Shown here piece by piece: positions 29,164 to 38,984 of a stretch of 64,000 nt of DNA. This stretch comes from Massilia sp. ZL223 (GTDB lineage: Bacteria > Pseudomonadota > Gammaproteobacteria > Burkholderiales > Burkholderiaceae_D). A program made the translations under genes and the position numbers. The stretch spans positions 1 to 64,000 of the forward strand of contig NZ_JAGPWD010000001.1 of NCBI RefSeq assembly GCF_018119395.1. The letters are read 5' to 3'. Below the pieces are notes generated by a model. That model made no database searches. It was not told the DNA's origin and saw nothing but the letters and a program-made list of their open reading frames with translations. Position 1 is the stretch's first letter. The number at the start of each line of letters is the position of its first letter.

Positions 29164-29359
29164 CGTCCACACTTGTTGAATCGCGCCACCAGTGCGCGCC
29201 TCCATGGCGCGATATGAGAACCTATCTCCAACAATTGGCGCGTTTGAGCGGTCTCAATTCGTACCCAGCGGCGATGGTCACAATGATTTGGTCGTAGCCG
29301 CCGGATGATCCCGACCGGGCCCTGACCCGGGTCCTCAAGCACGCAGCAAGGAGACGATC

Positions 29360-29827
29360 ATGAAAAGCGTTACGTTTTCTGAAATTGTGCGCGTCCATCA
29401 ACGGCCGGGTTACCTGCGCCGCCTCGCTACCTGGCGGCAATCGCTGCCCTGGGCCCTGACCCTGCTGGCCGGGCTGCCCCTGCTGATGCTGGCGCTGCAC
29501 CTGATTGACCCCGGGACGCCCCTGGCCTACATCGTGCTGCCGGCGCTGCTCGGCGGCGTGCTGCCGGTCTGCATGCTGGGGCCGGGGCGCTTCGAGATGC
29601 AGACCCGTTTCGACGCCCGCTACATGATCAATACGCTCGACGAAGCCATGTCCGCCCTGGGCTACCGCAAGAGCGCGGACGACAGCGAACGCATCAGCTA
29701 CTACCGCCCGCGCCCCTGGCTGCGCCAGCAGGAAGGCGCGATCACGGTGGCGGTGCTGCCGCATGCGCTGGAAGTGATCGGGCCGGTCGGCAGCCTGCGC
29801 CTGCTCCAGCACAGGATTGCCCGCTAA
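29360..29827 (+). CDS. Small inner-membrane protein, unknown function
   Basis: A 155-residue protein I do not recognise. After an N-terminal basic region it has two hydrophobic helices at about 30-48 and 55-75 (ALTLLAGLPLLMLALHL and YIVLPALLGGVLPVCMLG), then a soluble tail of about 75 residues (RFEMQTRFDARYMINTLDEA onward) with a charged YRPRPWLRQQEG segment. AAGGAGACGATC before the ATG is a strong ribosome site. Flanked by a terminator and a tRNA gene, so it stands alone. Confidence 0.7.
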   Translation: MKSVTFSEIVRVHQRPGYLRRLATWRQSLPWALTLLAGLPLLMLALHLIDPGTPLAYIVLPALLGGVLPVCMLGPGRFEMQTRFDARYMINTLDEAMSALGYRKSADDSERISYYRPRPWLRQQEGAITVAVLPHALEVIGPVGSLRLLQHRIAR

Positions 29828-29970
29828 GTGCCCGCCAAGTGCCTGCTGAGCGCCTGCCGGGGGCCGGCGCCCAGTACGAGCACGCCGTATGGCCATGCGC
29901 CACGGTCAAAATTCACGCTCGTACTGGTCAGTCGCGCAAGGCATGTGCTAAGATGCGCGCCTGCTATTGG

Positions 29971-30055
29971 GCCTCTGTGGCGGAATTGGTAGACGCACTT
30001 GACTCAAAATCAAGCGCCGAAAGGCGTGCCGGTTCGATTCCGGCCGGAGGCACCA
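29971..30055 (+). tRNA. tRNA-Leu(CAA)
   Basis: An 85-base class II tRNA. The acceptor stem GCCTCTG pairs with CGGAGGC; the D-arm is GGCGGAATTGGTAGACGC, the anticodon loop CTCAAAA gives CAA (reads UUG), a variable arm CGCCGAAAGGCG follows, the T-arm has GGTTCGATTCC, and CCA is encoded. TAAGAT at 29949-29954 is a likely -10 box. Confidence 0.97.
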
Positions 30056-30084
30056 AATCCTTGTAGCAATATGCACCACACCAG

Positions 30085-30120
30085 AACCCGCGTTTCTCAT
30101 CGAGAGAGCGTGGGTTTTTT
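30085..30120 (+). terminator. Terminator of tRNA-Leu
   Basis: Imperfect hairpin from ACCCGCGTTTCTC to GAGAGAGCGTGGGT followed by six T residues, 30 bases past the tRNA. Confidence 0.75.
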
Positions 30121-30197
30121 GTTGCCCTGCACCGCAGCATCGAACGCCAGCCCATAGCCCGCGTGGCAGATCGCCATGGCGAGCCAGTACCGCGTCG

Positions 30198-33185
30198 CTA
30201 CTGCGGCAATCCCTCGACCAGCATCGCATCCAGCGCCTCCGCAGGCGCAGGCTTGCCAAATAAATAGCCTTGATAACGGTGGCAGCCAAGCTCCCTGAGC
30301 ATGGCATGCTGGGCTTCGGTCTCGACCCCTTCGGCGATGATCGACAGCCCGAGCGCCTGGGCCAGCGCGACCACGCTGCGCGCGATCGAGGCGTCGTTCG
30401 GATCGACCAGGATATCGCGCACGAAGGAACGGTCGATCTTCAGCTGCTCGAGCGGCAGCCGCTTGAGGTAGGCCAGGGACGAATAACCGGTGCCAAAGTC
30501 GTCGAGCGAGAAGCAGACGCCGCGGCGGCGCAACTGCTCCATCTTGTCGATGGTCTCCTCGACGCGATCGATGACCATCGATTCCGTCAATTCCAGCTTC
30601 AGCCGCGACGGATCGGCGCCGGTGGCGGCGATGACCTCCAGCGTGTCCCGCACAAAGCTGTCCTCCATCAGCTGGCGGATGCTGATGTTGACTGCGACTG
30701 TCAGGTGGGCGCTGTGCGGCGTCCTGCTCCAGCGGACCAGCTGCTCGCAGGCCGCGCGCAGCACCCAGCCGCCGATCGGCAGGATCAGGTCCGTGTGCTC
30801 GGCCACGCCGATGAACTCGACGGGGCCGATCAGCCCCCGCTCGGGATGCCGCCAGCGCAGCAAGGCCTCGGCGCCGACGACACGGCTTTCCTCGACCTGT
30901 GGCTGGTAGAACAGTTCCAGCTGTCCGGCGTGCAGCGCGTGGCGCAATTCGGCCTCGAGCTGGATGCGCTGCCGGATGCGCTGCTCCATCCAGGGCTCGA
31001 AAAAGCGCAAGGTGTTGCGCCCGTCGGCCTTGGCCTGGTACATGGCCAGGTCGCCGCGCTTCATGAGCATGTCGAGCGATTCGTCGCGGTGCGTGCACAG
31101 GGTGATGCCGATGCTGCAGCTGGCGTGATGCGCCATGCCGCCGATATCGTAGGGCGCGCCCAAGGCCGCCAGCACTTTCTCCGCCAGCATCTCGGCGTGC
31201 AGCCGAGCCTCCTCTTCGCTGGCGCCGATCGCGTCGAGCATGACGACGAATTCGTCGCCGCCGAGGCGGGCTACGGTGTCATTGGCGCGCACGCAAGCTT
31301 CCAGGCGCCGCGCCACCTGCTGCAGCAGCTGGTCGCCGGCGATATGGCCACGGGTATCGTTCAGGTCCTTGAAGTTGTCGAGATCGAGGAAGAGCAAGGC
31401 GCCGGCCTGGGCCGCGTCGCCGCTGGCCGCCAGGCAGGCCTGGATGCGCTCGAACAGCAGCCTGCGGTTGGGCAAGCCGGTGAGTTCGTCGTAAAAGGCC
31501 AGCCGCAGGTTACGCTCCTGGGTCTGTTTCAGTTCCGTGATGTCCGACACCGTGCACACGTAGTTGGCGATGCGCCCCGCCTGGTCGGGTACGGCGCTCA
31601 CCGACAGCAGGGCCGGGTACAGGCCGCCGGTCTTGCGCTGGCCCCATGCATCTCCCTGCCATTTGTGCTGGGCCGCCAGCAGGTCCCAGAAAGGGGCGTC
31701 CAGGCCGCGTCCGTCCCGGGTGAGCAGGAAAGGCAGAGTGCGCGACTCCAGCAGCTCGGACAGCACATAGCCGCTCATCGCACACATCGCCTGGTTGGCG
31801 TCGACGATCGCATGGTCCGGCCCCAGCACCAGCATGCCCTCGTGCGACTGGAACACGGTGGCGGCCAGGCGGTTCGATTCCTCCATCTGCTTGCGGGCCG
31901 TGATATCGCTCGAGATGCCGCACAGGTAGCGCGCCGCGCCGCTTTCCAGCGCCAGCGACACCTTGGTCGACAGATAGATGCGCTGCCCGTCCTTCATGCT
32001 GGGCCCCGCCTCTTCGAACACCCTGCGCTCCTTGTCCTCCATTACCAGGGCGTCATGCGCACGCAGGGTGGCGGCCAGTTCAGGGCCAAACAGCTCGAAG
32101 TCGTCCTTGCCGATGATTTCGGCGGCCGGCCGGTCCACCAGGCGGCACAGCGCCCCGTTCGCGTACAGGTAACGGAAATCGGCATCCTTGATGTAGACGG
32201 GCGAATCGACGCTGTCCAGGATGGCCGAGAGCTTGTTCTCGGTGTCGCGCAATTCGCGCGCCCGCGTCCGCGCCTGGCGGCGAAAGCGCAGTGCCGCAGC
32301 CGACGCAGCCGACAGCAGCACCGCGGCCAGTCCCAGCAGCCAGAAAAAGCGCGCGCCGATGGCCTGCGCGGGCGCCTGCAGCTGCCAGCGCTTCAGGATG
32401 CCGAAATACACGGATTCAGGATCGGCTTGCCATGCCGCAAGACGGCGGTCGAGCGCCGCCTGCACGTCGCCCTGGGCGCCGGGCCGGGCGGCATAGAACA
32501 GGCGCGCCGGCTGGAACACGATGGGAGTATCGTGCAGGCCGAAGTGGGACGCCCGCAGGTCGCCGTAGTACTTGTTGGCGGCGGCCAGGTCCACCTTGCC
32601 CTCGCGTACCAGCTGGAAGGCCTGGTCGTACGAGGACGTCTGCACGAAGCTGGTATTCAACCCGAAAGTGTCCGTCAGGTTTTGCAGGAATGCCGCCTGC
32701 ACCGATCCCTCCAATACCGCCACCCGCTTGTCTTTCAGGTCGAGGAGGGAAACGGCCTTGACCTCGCCGCCGTAGAGCTGGGACCAGCTGATCAGTGCCG
32801 GGACATTGTGGAAGGCAAAGCGCCTGGCACGCTCGGGGGAATAGGCGACGTCGGGCAGCAGGTCGATGTCGCCCCGCTCGAGCATGGCGAGGCAGCCCGC
32901 CCATTCGCAGGGAACGAAGTGCAGACGCCAGTTCTCGTCCTTGGCGGCTTCCTGCAACAGCTCGACCAGGATGCCCGAAGCCTGGCCCTTGTCGTCGACG
33001 AACAGCTTGGGTTGGTTGCTGTAGACACCGACCCGCAGTTCCTTTTCCGGGGCCGCCGACGCACTGAGGGAGGAGACTGCCAACAGGAGGGACAACAGCA
33101 GTTTGCCGACGAGCGCGCGCACACAAGACCATGGGCGGCCGGGGTGGCAGGATAGACCGGGGGACGATGGCGGCATGCGGCTCAT
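30198..33185 (-). CDS. Periplasmic-binding/PAS/GGDEF/EAL c-di-GMP signalling protein
   Basis: A 995-residue membrane sensor. Order: hydrophobic signal (about 23-45), a bacterial extracellular solute-binding family 3 domain (about 47-270, opening with ELRVGVYSNQPKLFVDDKG), a transmembrane helix (about 275-298), two PAS domains (about 310-555), GGDEF (about 560-725) and EAL (about 735-990). RLGGDEF is intact with an RxxD inhibition site (RAND) just upstream; EALLRW and DDFGTGYSSL suggest an active phosphodiesterase half. An amino-acid-like ligand in the periplasm probably tunes c-di-GMP level. A GTG at 33122 would give a cleaner signal peptide; the start is uncertain. Confidence 0.93.
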   Translation of the reverse strand: MSRMPPSSPGLSCHPGRPWSCVRALVGKLLLSLLLAVSSLSASAAPEKELRVGVYSNQPKLFVDDKGQASGILVELLQEAAKDENWRLHFVPCEWAGCLAMLERGDIDLLPDVAYSPERARRFAFHNVPALISWSQLYGGEVKAVSLLDLKDKRVAVLEGSVQAAFLQNLTDTFGLNTSFVQTSSYDQAFQLVREGKVDLAAANKYYGDLRASHFGLHDTPIVFQPARLFYAARPGAQGDVQAALDRRLAAWQADPESVYFGILKRWQLQAPAQAIGARFFWLLGLAAVLLSAASAAALRFRRQARTRARELRDTENKLSAILDSVDSPVYIKDADFRYLYANGALCRLVDRPAAEIIGKDDFELFGPELAATLRAHDALVMEDKERRVFEEAGPSMKDGQRIYLSTKVSLALESGAARYLCGISSDITARKQMEESNRLAATVFQSHEGMLVLGPDHAIVDANQAMCAMSGYVLSELLESRTLPFLLTRDGRGLDAPFWDLLAAQHKWQGDAWGQRKTGGLYPALLSVSAVPDQAGRIANYVCTVSDITELKQTQERNLRLAFYDELTGLPNRRLLFERIQACLAASGDAAQAGALLFLDLDNFKDLNDTRGHIAGDQLLQQVARRLEACVRANDTVARLGGDEFVVMLDAIGASEEEARLHAEMLAEKVLAALGAPYDIGGMAHHASCSIGITLCTHRDESLDMLMKRGDLAMYQAKADGRNTLRFFEPWMEQRIRQRIQLEAELRHALHAGQLELFYQPQVEESRVVGAEALLRWRHPERGLIGPVEFIGVAEHTDLILPIGGWVLRAACEQLVRWSRTPHSAHLTVAVNISIRQLMEDSFVRDTLEVIAATGADPSRLKLELTESMVIDRVEETIDKMEQLRRRGVCFSLDDFGTGYSSLAYLKRLPLEQLKIDRSFVRDILVDPNDASIARSVVALAQALGLSIIAEGVETEAQHAMLRELGCHRYQGYLFGKPAPAEALDAMLVEGLPQ

Positions 33186-33503
33186 GCGAACGGGCTAGAT
33201 GGCTTTATCAAGCACAGCGGCCCATGCCCCCTTCCCGCTTTCCGTCCCTCCACCGCAGCGATCCACATCGACATCTGCATGACCTTCCTCGAAGACTGCG
33301 TGTCCGTCCCAGTCCGGATGGCTGATCCGGCGCGCTTGTTAATCGGTAAACTGATATTTCGTCATCATAGCGACGGTGCAAGACTACCAGAGCGTGGTGG
33401 AAAACGCAGAAGGCTGGCGTGCTGCCTCCGCCCGGCGGCCGGCGCGGGACTGGAATGTGCGCGGATGGGAGGAGTCGATGTGGAGGGAGCCGGCCTGGAA
33501 CGC
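33186..33503. other. Intergenic region, no gene seen
   Basis: The 318 bases between two minus-strand genes hold a pyrimidine-rich stretch (33215-33260) and an AT-rich patch near 33340-33370 that could contain a promoter for the GGDEF/EAL gene. No supported reading frame or strong hairpin was found. Confidence 0.5.
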
Positions 33504-34307
33504 TCAGCGCTTGCCCGCCGGCGTATTCACCGCCGCCGTCGCATTCCCCGCCGTCCCCGAGTTGTCGTATGCGCGCTCGATGCGCCTCCCGGTGCCATCC
33601 CTGGCGATCTCGGCGAACGCCACGTTGAGCCGGTCGATCACCGCATCCGGCACCGCGCGATTGCAGGCCAGGTAGACTTCGATCCGGTTAAACACGAGCA
33701 CCGGCACGATCTGCTTGTCCCAGCCGTAGCGGCTCAGCACGGTCTCGCTGGAACGCACGCTGGCCGCCCACAGGTCGATGCGGCCCAGCATCAGCTTGCG
33801 AGGATTCATGAGGTCGTTCGAGGCGGCGTCCACCTGGAAGCCGCGTTCGCGCAGGAACTGGTCGCGGGCATCGCCGTGGTAGGTGCCGATGCGCAGCTTG
33901 CGCGCCTGCTCCAGGTTGTCCAGGTTCCATTCGCGGTCGGCGCGCCCCATCAGGACCCACTGGCCGACGTCGGTCGGGCCGGCCCACTTGAACAGGCGCT
34001 CGCGCTCGGGAGTACGGGTGGTGGAGTAAACACAGGCGTCCGGACGCTGCAGCGCCGCGGCATAGGCACGCTTCCAGGGCAGCAGGTCGATGGTGTGCGC
34101 CACGCCGGCGCGCTGCATCGCCTCGCGCACCTTGTCGGTGGCGACGCCGACCACACGCCCCTTGTCGAGCATGCTGGACGTCCCCGATTGCTCGGTCGTG
34201 ATGTACAGACGCGCGCCCGCCTCCGGCGCACTGCCGGGAGCCGCGGCGGCCATCGCTTGCGCCGCCTGCAGCGCCAGCGCAGTGACGGCGATAACGGTTC
34301 TGTTCAA
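33504..34307 (-). CDS. Periplasmic solute-binding family 3-like protein
   Basis: A 267-residue exported protein of the SBP_bac_3/ABC-type amino-acid binding fold, without any ABC transporter genes nearby. It opens with a hydrophobic signal (TVIAVTALALQAAQAMA). Following are the lobe segments VGVATDKVREAMQRAG and CVYSTTRTPERERLFKWAGP, typical of the transport-unrelated group often linked to signalling genes. I start it at a TTG just before the signal; the ATG 40 codons upstream would add a long polar head. The neighbouring sensor carries a related domain fused to PAS/GGDEF/EAL. Confidence 0.8.
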   Translation of the reverse strand: MNRTVIAVTALALQAAQAMAAAAPGSAPEAGARLYITTEQSGTSSMLDKGRVVGVATDKVREAMQRAGVAHTIDLLPWKRAYAAALQRPDACVYSTTRTPERERLFKWAGPTDVGQWVLMGRADREWNLDNLEQARKLRIGTYHGDARDQFLRERGFQVDAASNDLMNPRKLMLGRIDLWAASVRSSETVLSRYGWDKQIVPVLVFNRIEVYLACNRAVPDAVIDRLNVAFAEIARDGTGRRIERAYDNSGTAGNATAAVNTPAGKR

Positions 34308-34491
34308 ATGCGCACCCTGGTTCTCTACCTTTTGGAAGACTGCCAACCAAGCATACCAGCCGGCCCGGATTTCCCACAGTGCATAGCGCGGAAGGTGGCG
34401 CGCCCGCCACAGTCCCGCGTTTGACACGGCTTCATTCCGATGATCAAGAAGACTTTCCGAAACGAAAATGCGATACTGACCAGCTCATCCA

Positions 34492-37400
34492 ATGGGCATC
34501 GTGCAAGCCGCCCGCCTTCCTATGTTGCAAATATTTTCAGTTCCGGACGACTCGTCCCTGCTGACCTATGGCATCTACGAACCGCGCCTGGTCGTACTGT
34601 CGCTGCTGGTCGCGATCTTTTCTTCCTGGATGGGCCTGCAGATGGCGGGCCAGGCCAGCGCCAGCCGCGCGCAGCGCACGATCATGCTGGCCACCGGCAG
34701 CCTGGCGCTGGGCGCCGGCGTGTGGGCGATGCACTTCATCGGCATGCTGGCCTTTAACCTGTGCACGCGGGTCGACTACGACGAGCTGACCACCATCCTG
34801 TCCGCCCTGCCCAGCATCGCCGCCTCCTTCGTGGCGCTGTCCCTGATTGCGCGTCCGCGCCTGGGCTTCGGCGGCCTGCTGGCCGGCGGCGTGCTGGTCG
34901 GCGCCGGCATCGGCGCGATGCATTATTCCGGCATGGCGGGCATGCGCATGAGCCTGAGCCTGCACTACGATCCGCTGATGTTCGGCCTGTCGATCGTGGT
35001 CGCGGTGGTGCTGGCCACCTTGGCGCTGGGCGTGCGCTCGGGCCTGTCGCGCTTCCAGTCGATGTCCGAATCGCGCCGCTTGCTGCTGGCCGCGGTCGTG
35101 ATGGGCTGCGCCATCGCCGGCATGCACTACACCGGCATGGCGGCCGCGCGCTTCATCGGCCGCGTCGCGCCGGGCAGCCAGGGGCACGTCAACAGCGACT
35201 TCCTGGCGCTGGCGATCACGGTGATCACCGTTGCCTTCACCTTGTTCGTGCTGGCCGCCAACGGCCTGCTGCGCTACCGCCAGATGTTCCTCGACCTCTC
35301 GCGCAGCGAAGCCTGGATGCGCGCCCTGCTCACCACCACCGTCGACGGCGTGGTCACCATCGACCGCAAGGGCCACATCAACGAATTCAACGCCTCGGCC
35401 GAACGCATCTTCGGCTGGCGCCGCGACGAAATCATCGGCCGCCATATCGACCTCCTGATCGCCGACCAGGAAAACGCGGAGAAGGACGGCCTGCTCGGCA
35501 TCCTGCGCCAGGGCAGCCTCGATTCCTTCGCGCGCAGCAGCGAGGTCATGGCCAAGCGCAAGGACGGCAGCCTGGTGCCGGTGCGGCGCTCGATCGGCCA
35601 CGCGAAGCTGGGCGACCAGGATTTGTTCGTCGGCTTCGTCACCGACATCAGCGAACGCCGCGCGATGGAACAGGCGCTGCGCGCCAGCGAACAGCAGTTC
35701 CGCTCACTGATCGGCAACATCCCCGGTATCTCCTTCCGCTGCACGCTCGAACCGGGCTGGCCCATGGTTTTCATCAGCGATGCCATAGAACGTGTGACGG
35801 GCTATCCAGCGCGTGAATTCATTGGCATGCCCCCGCGCCGCACCTTCGACAGCCTGATCCACGCCGCCGACCGCGTGCGCGTCAACGACGCAATCGCTGC
35901 CGCGATGCGCGGGGACCTGCACTACCTGGTCGAATACCGCGTGCTGAACGCCGACGGCAGCGTGCGCTGGCTGTGGGAGAACGGCACCGGCGTGCGCGAC
36001 GATGCAGGCGAAGTGCGCTGGCTGGACGGCGTCATCCTCGACATCACCGAGCGCCGCCAGATGGAAGAAGCGCTGCGTGAAGCCAAGGACAAGGCCGAGC
36101 AGGCCGCCGCGGCGCGCGCTACATTTGTCGCCAACATGAGCCACGAGATCCGCACGCCGATGAACTCGATCCTGGGCTTCACCGACGTGCTGCTGGACGG
36201 CGAACTGAACGCCCAGCAGCGGCGCCACCTGGACACCATCCGCAACGCCGGCAAGTCCCTGCTGCGCCTGCTGAACGAGATCCTCGACACCGCCAAGCTG
36301 GAAAAAGGCGCGGTCGAGCTTGAGCAGAACGACTACAACCTGCTGTCGCTGATCGACGAGCTGTCCTCGACCCTGGCGGCGAACGCGCGCGCCAAGGGCC
36401 TGCACCTGGACATCCAGTACGACCCGGCGCTGCCGACCGGCCTGCGCGGCGACGAACTGCGCATGCGCCAGGTGCTCACCAACCTGATCGACAACGCGAT
36501 CAAGTTCACCGCCAAGGGCTCGGTCACCCTGAAGGTGCGCGCCGAAGGCGACCAGCTGTGCATCGCGGTGGTCGACACCGGCATCGGCATCGCCCAGGAC
36601 CGCCTGGCCGCGATCTTCGATCCCTTCACCCAGGCCGATGCCTCGATGACCCGGCGCTTCGGCGGCACGGGTCTGGGCACCACCATTTGCAAGCAGCTGG
36701 TCGAGCTGATGGGCGGCCGGATCTGGGCCGAGAGCGAAGTCGGCAAGGGCACCACCTTCCACGTGCGCGTGCCGCTGGTGCTGGCGCGCTTCGCCCAGCA
36801 GGCGCCGCGCGTGCGCAGCGCCGCGGTGCTGCCGCCGCTGCGCGTGCTGGCGGCGGACGACGTGCCGCAGAACCTGGAGCTGCTGCAGCTCCTGATGGCG
36901 CGCCGCGGCCACATCATGACCGGCGTCGGCGACGGCGCCGCCGTGGTGGAGCTGGCGACGAAGCAGGACTTCGACGTGATCCTGATGGACTTCCAGATGC
37001 CGCTGCTCGACGGCCTGTCGGCCACGCGCGCGATCCGCGCCCACGAAGCAGCCGGTAGCCGCCGGCGCGTGCCGGTGATCGCGATGACCGCCAGCGTGCT
37101 GGCCGAGCACCGCAGCGCCAGCGTGGAAGCCGGCATGGACGGTTTCGCCAGCAAGCCGGTCGACTGGTTCGCGCTGTCGCACGAGATCGCGCGCGTGCTC
37201 GGCATCGCCCAGCAGTGCGCGGACAGCGCGGCGGCAAGCATCCCGGGCATGGTGCGCGAAGTATGGAACCGCCACGCCGGCCTGCATCGCTGGGGCGGCA
37301 AGGAAGACACCTATCTGGAAGCGCTCGACCACTTCAGCCGCCAGTATGCGGAACTGGACAAGACGCTGCGCCTGCACGCCGCCGGCGGCGAGCACCAGGA

Positions 37401-37848
37401 ACTGCGCATGCTGGCCCACAAGGTGCGCGGCGTGGCGGCCAACGTGGGCCTGGAACAGCTGTCCGACGCCCTCGGACAGCTCGAACATGCGACCAATGCG
37501 CTGCCGACCGACGAACAGAAGGCGGCGGCCGCGCTCGAAGCCTCGGCCAGGGCCGTCGCCGAGGCGCTCGCCGCCATCCGGACCGGCGGCGCGAACGGCG
37601 CCCAGCCGCTTCAAGAGGCGGCGGAACAGACGGTCGACCTGGCGCGCGCGCGCCGTGCGGCCGGCGTGCTGCTCGAGGCCCTGCGCCGCGGCGCGCTCGA
37701 CGACGGCGCGCTGGCCGGCCTGTCGTCCGCCCTGGCCGGCCATGCCTGCGCCCCGCGCGTGGCCCAGGTGCGCACCGCCATCGGCGACTTCGATTTCGAC
37801 CTCGCCATGCAGCAGCTCGAAAGCGTGCTGGCCGCGATCAGGGAATAA
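34492..37848 (+). CDS. MHYT-PAS-PAS hybrid histidine kinase with REC and Hpt domains
   Basis: An 1118-residue membrane kinase. The N-terminal MHYT domain (about 20-265, seven helices) has three signature copies: MHFIGM, MHYSGM and MHYTGM, proposed to bind copper and sense a gas such as O2, CO or NO. Two PAS domains follow, then HisKA (His551 in SHEIRTPMN), HATPase_c (DNAIKF, VVDTGIGI), a receiver (Asp833 in LMDFQMPLLDG) and an Hpt domain (His976 in LAHKVRG). This completes an internal His-Asp-His relay. The HD-GYP regulator 22 bases downstream is its likely final target. The exact ATG is uncertain (34522 is an alternative). Confidence 0.95.
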   Translation: MGIVQAARLPMLQIFSVPDDSSLLTYGIYEPRLVVLSLLVAIFSSWMGLQMAGQASASRAQRTIMLATGSLALGAGVWAMHFIGMLAFNLCTRVDYDELTTILSALPSIAASFVALSLIARPRLGFGGLLAGGVLVGAGIGAMHYSGMAGMRMSLSLHYDPLMFGLSIVVAVVLATLALGVRSGLSRFQSMSESRRLLLAAVVMGCAIAGMHYTGMAAARFIGRVAPGSQGHVNSDFLALAITVITVAFTLFVLAANGLLRYRQMFLDLSRSEAWMRALLTTTVDGVVTIDRKGHINEFNASAERIFGWRRDEIIGRHIDLLIADQENAEKDGLLGILRQGSLDSFARSSEVMAKRKDGSLVPVRRSIGHAKLGDQDLFVGFVTDISERRAMEQALRASEQQFRSLIGNIPGISFRCTLEPGWPMVFISDAIERVTGYPAREFIGMPPRRTFDSLIHAADRVRVNDAIAAAMRGDLHYLVEYRVLNADGSVRWLWENGTGVRDDAGEVRWLDGVILDITERRQMEEALREAKDKAEQAAAARATFVANMSHEIRTPMNSILGFTDVLLDGELNAQQRRHLDTIRNAGKSLLRLLNEILDTAKLEKGAVELEQNDYNLLSLIDELSSTLAANARAKGLHLDIQYDPALPTGLRGDELRMRQVLTNLIDNAIKFTAKGSVTLKVRAEGDQLCIAVVDTGIGIAQDRLAAIFDPFTQADASMTRRFGGTGLGTTICKQLVELMGGRIWAESEVGKGTTFHVRVPLVLARFAQQAPRVRSAAVLPPLRVLAADDVPQNLELLQLLMARRGHIMTGVGDGAAVVELATKQDFDVILMDFQMPLLDGLSATRAIRAHEAAGSRRRVPVIAMTASVLAEHRSASVEAGMDGFASKPVDWFALSHEIARVLGIAQQCADSAAASIPGMVREVWNRHAGLHRWGGKEDTYLEALDHFSRQYAELDKTLRLHAAGGEHQELRMLAHKVRGVAANVGLEQLSDALGQLEHATNALPTDEQKAAAALEASARAVAEALAAIRTGGANGAQPLQEAAEQTVDLARARRAAGVLLEALRRGALDDGALAGLSSALAGHACAPRVAQVRTAIGDFDFDLAMQQLESVLAAIRE

Positions 37849-37869
37849 AGTAATCCAGGAATTTTCGGC

Positions 37870-38865
37870 ATGACCCAACCGACCAACAAACCGCTGATCC
37901 TCGCGGTCGACGACGAGGCCAGCAACCTGGCGCTGCTGCGCCAGATCCTGCAGGACCACTACCGCCTGCTGTTCGCCAAGGACGGCGCACGCGCGCTCGA
38001 CCTGGCGCGCCAGGAACAGCCCGACCTGATCCTGCTGGACGTGATGATGCCCGGGATGTCGGGCTATGAAGTGTGCGCGGCGCTCAAGGCGCATCCGGGC
38101 ACCGCCGCGATCCCCGTGATCTTCGTGACCGCCCTCACCGACACCGACGACGAGGTCGAAGGCTTCGAGGCCGGCGCGGTGGACTACATCACCAAGCCAG
38201 TCAGCCCGCCGATCGTGCGCGCCCGCGTGCGCACCCACCTGTCGCTGGTGCGCATGGAGGAATTGCGCGCGAGCCGCCTGGAGATCGTGCAGCGCCTCGG
38301 CCTGGCGTCCGAATACAAGGACAACGAGACCGGCCTGCACGTGATCCGCATGAGCCACTTTTCGCGCGTGCTCGGCATCGCGGCCGGCATGACCGAACAG
38401 GAAGCCGACGACCTGCTGCACGCGGCGCCAATGCACGACGTCGGCAAGATCGGCATCCCCGACCGCGTGCTGCAGAAGCCCGGCCCGCTCGACGCGGAAG
38501 AATGGAAGGTGATGCAGAGCCACGTGAACATCGGCGCCGAGATCATCGGCGAGCATAGCGGAGGCATGCTGGGGCTGGCGCGCAACATCGCGCTGACCCA
38601 CCACGAGAAGTATGACGGCAGCGGCTATCCCAACGGCCTGAAGGGCGACGCCATTCCGCTCGAAGGGCGCATCTGCGCGATCGCCGACGTGTTCGACGCC
38701 CTCACCTCGGTGCGTCCCTACAAGAAGGCGTGGAGCGAGGAAGAAGCGATCGACTTCCTGCGCCAGCAAAAGGGAAAGCATTTCGATCCGGTGCTGGTGG
38801 ACCTGTTCATCGAACAGATGCCGGCGATCCGGGCGATCAGGCTGCGCTGGGCGGAACAACAGTAG
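37870..38865 (+). CDS. HD-GYP response regulator (RpfG-like c-di-GMP phosphodiesterase)
   Basis: A 331-residue cytoplasmic protein with an N-terminal receiver (phosphoacceptor Asp in LLDVMMPGMSG, Lys in ITKPVS) and a C-terminal HD-GYP domain. The catalytic blocks MHDVGKIGIPD and HHEKYDGSGYPNGL are intact. It should degrade c-di-GMP when phosphorylated. Closely downstream of the hybrid kinase, so the pair likely forms one signalling unit. Its TAG stop lies inside the inverted repeat that follows. Confidence 0.95.
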   Translation: MTQPTNKPLILAVDDEASNLALLRQILQDHYRLLFAKDGARALDLARQEQPDLILLDVMMPGMSGYEVCAALKAHPGTAAIPVIFVTALTDTDDEVEGFEAGAVDYITKPVSPPIVRARVRTHLSLVRMEELRASRLEIVQRLGLASEYKDNETGLHVIRMSHFSRVLGIAAGMTEQEADDLLHAAPMHDVGKIGIPDRVLQKPGPLDAEEWKVMQSHVNIGAEIIGEHSGGMLGLARNIALTHHEKYDGSGYPNGLKGDAIPLEGRICAIADVFDALTSVRPYKKAWSEEEAIDFLRQQKGKHFDPVLVDLFIEQMPAIRAIRLRWAEQQ

Positions 38866-38965
38866 GGTGGACGGGTCTCCCGTCCACGCGGCGATACGTA
38901 CCGGTTGATCATTCGCCGCTGTGCCGGCGCCGTTGAGCGCGTGGACGGCAAGCCGTCCACCCTAC
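38862..38965. repeat. Inverted repeat spanning the HD-GYP stop codon
   Basis: Left arm GTAGGGTGGACGG plus CCCGTCCACGCG, right arm CGCGTGGACGG plus CCGTCCACCCTAC, about 47 bases apart. Each arm is itself a hairpin (GGACGG/CCGTCC). The first arm contributes the TAG stop of the upstream gene. It separates two convergent genes and may act as a bidirectional terminator as well as a dispersed repeat. Confidence 0.7.
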
Positions 38966-38984
38966 GCTTGGTCCGGCTGGCGGA

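Noticed and set aside
35704..38859. 1051-residue minus-strand frame over the MHYT kinase and HD-GYP genes
   Set aside because: No domain pattern, biased composition; the plus-strand genes show complete catalytic motifs.
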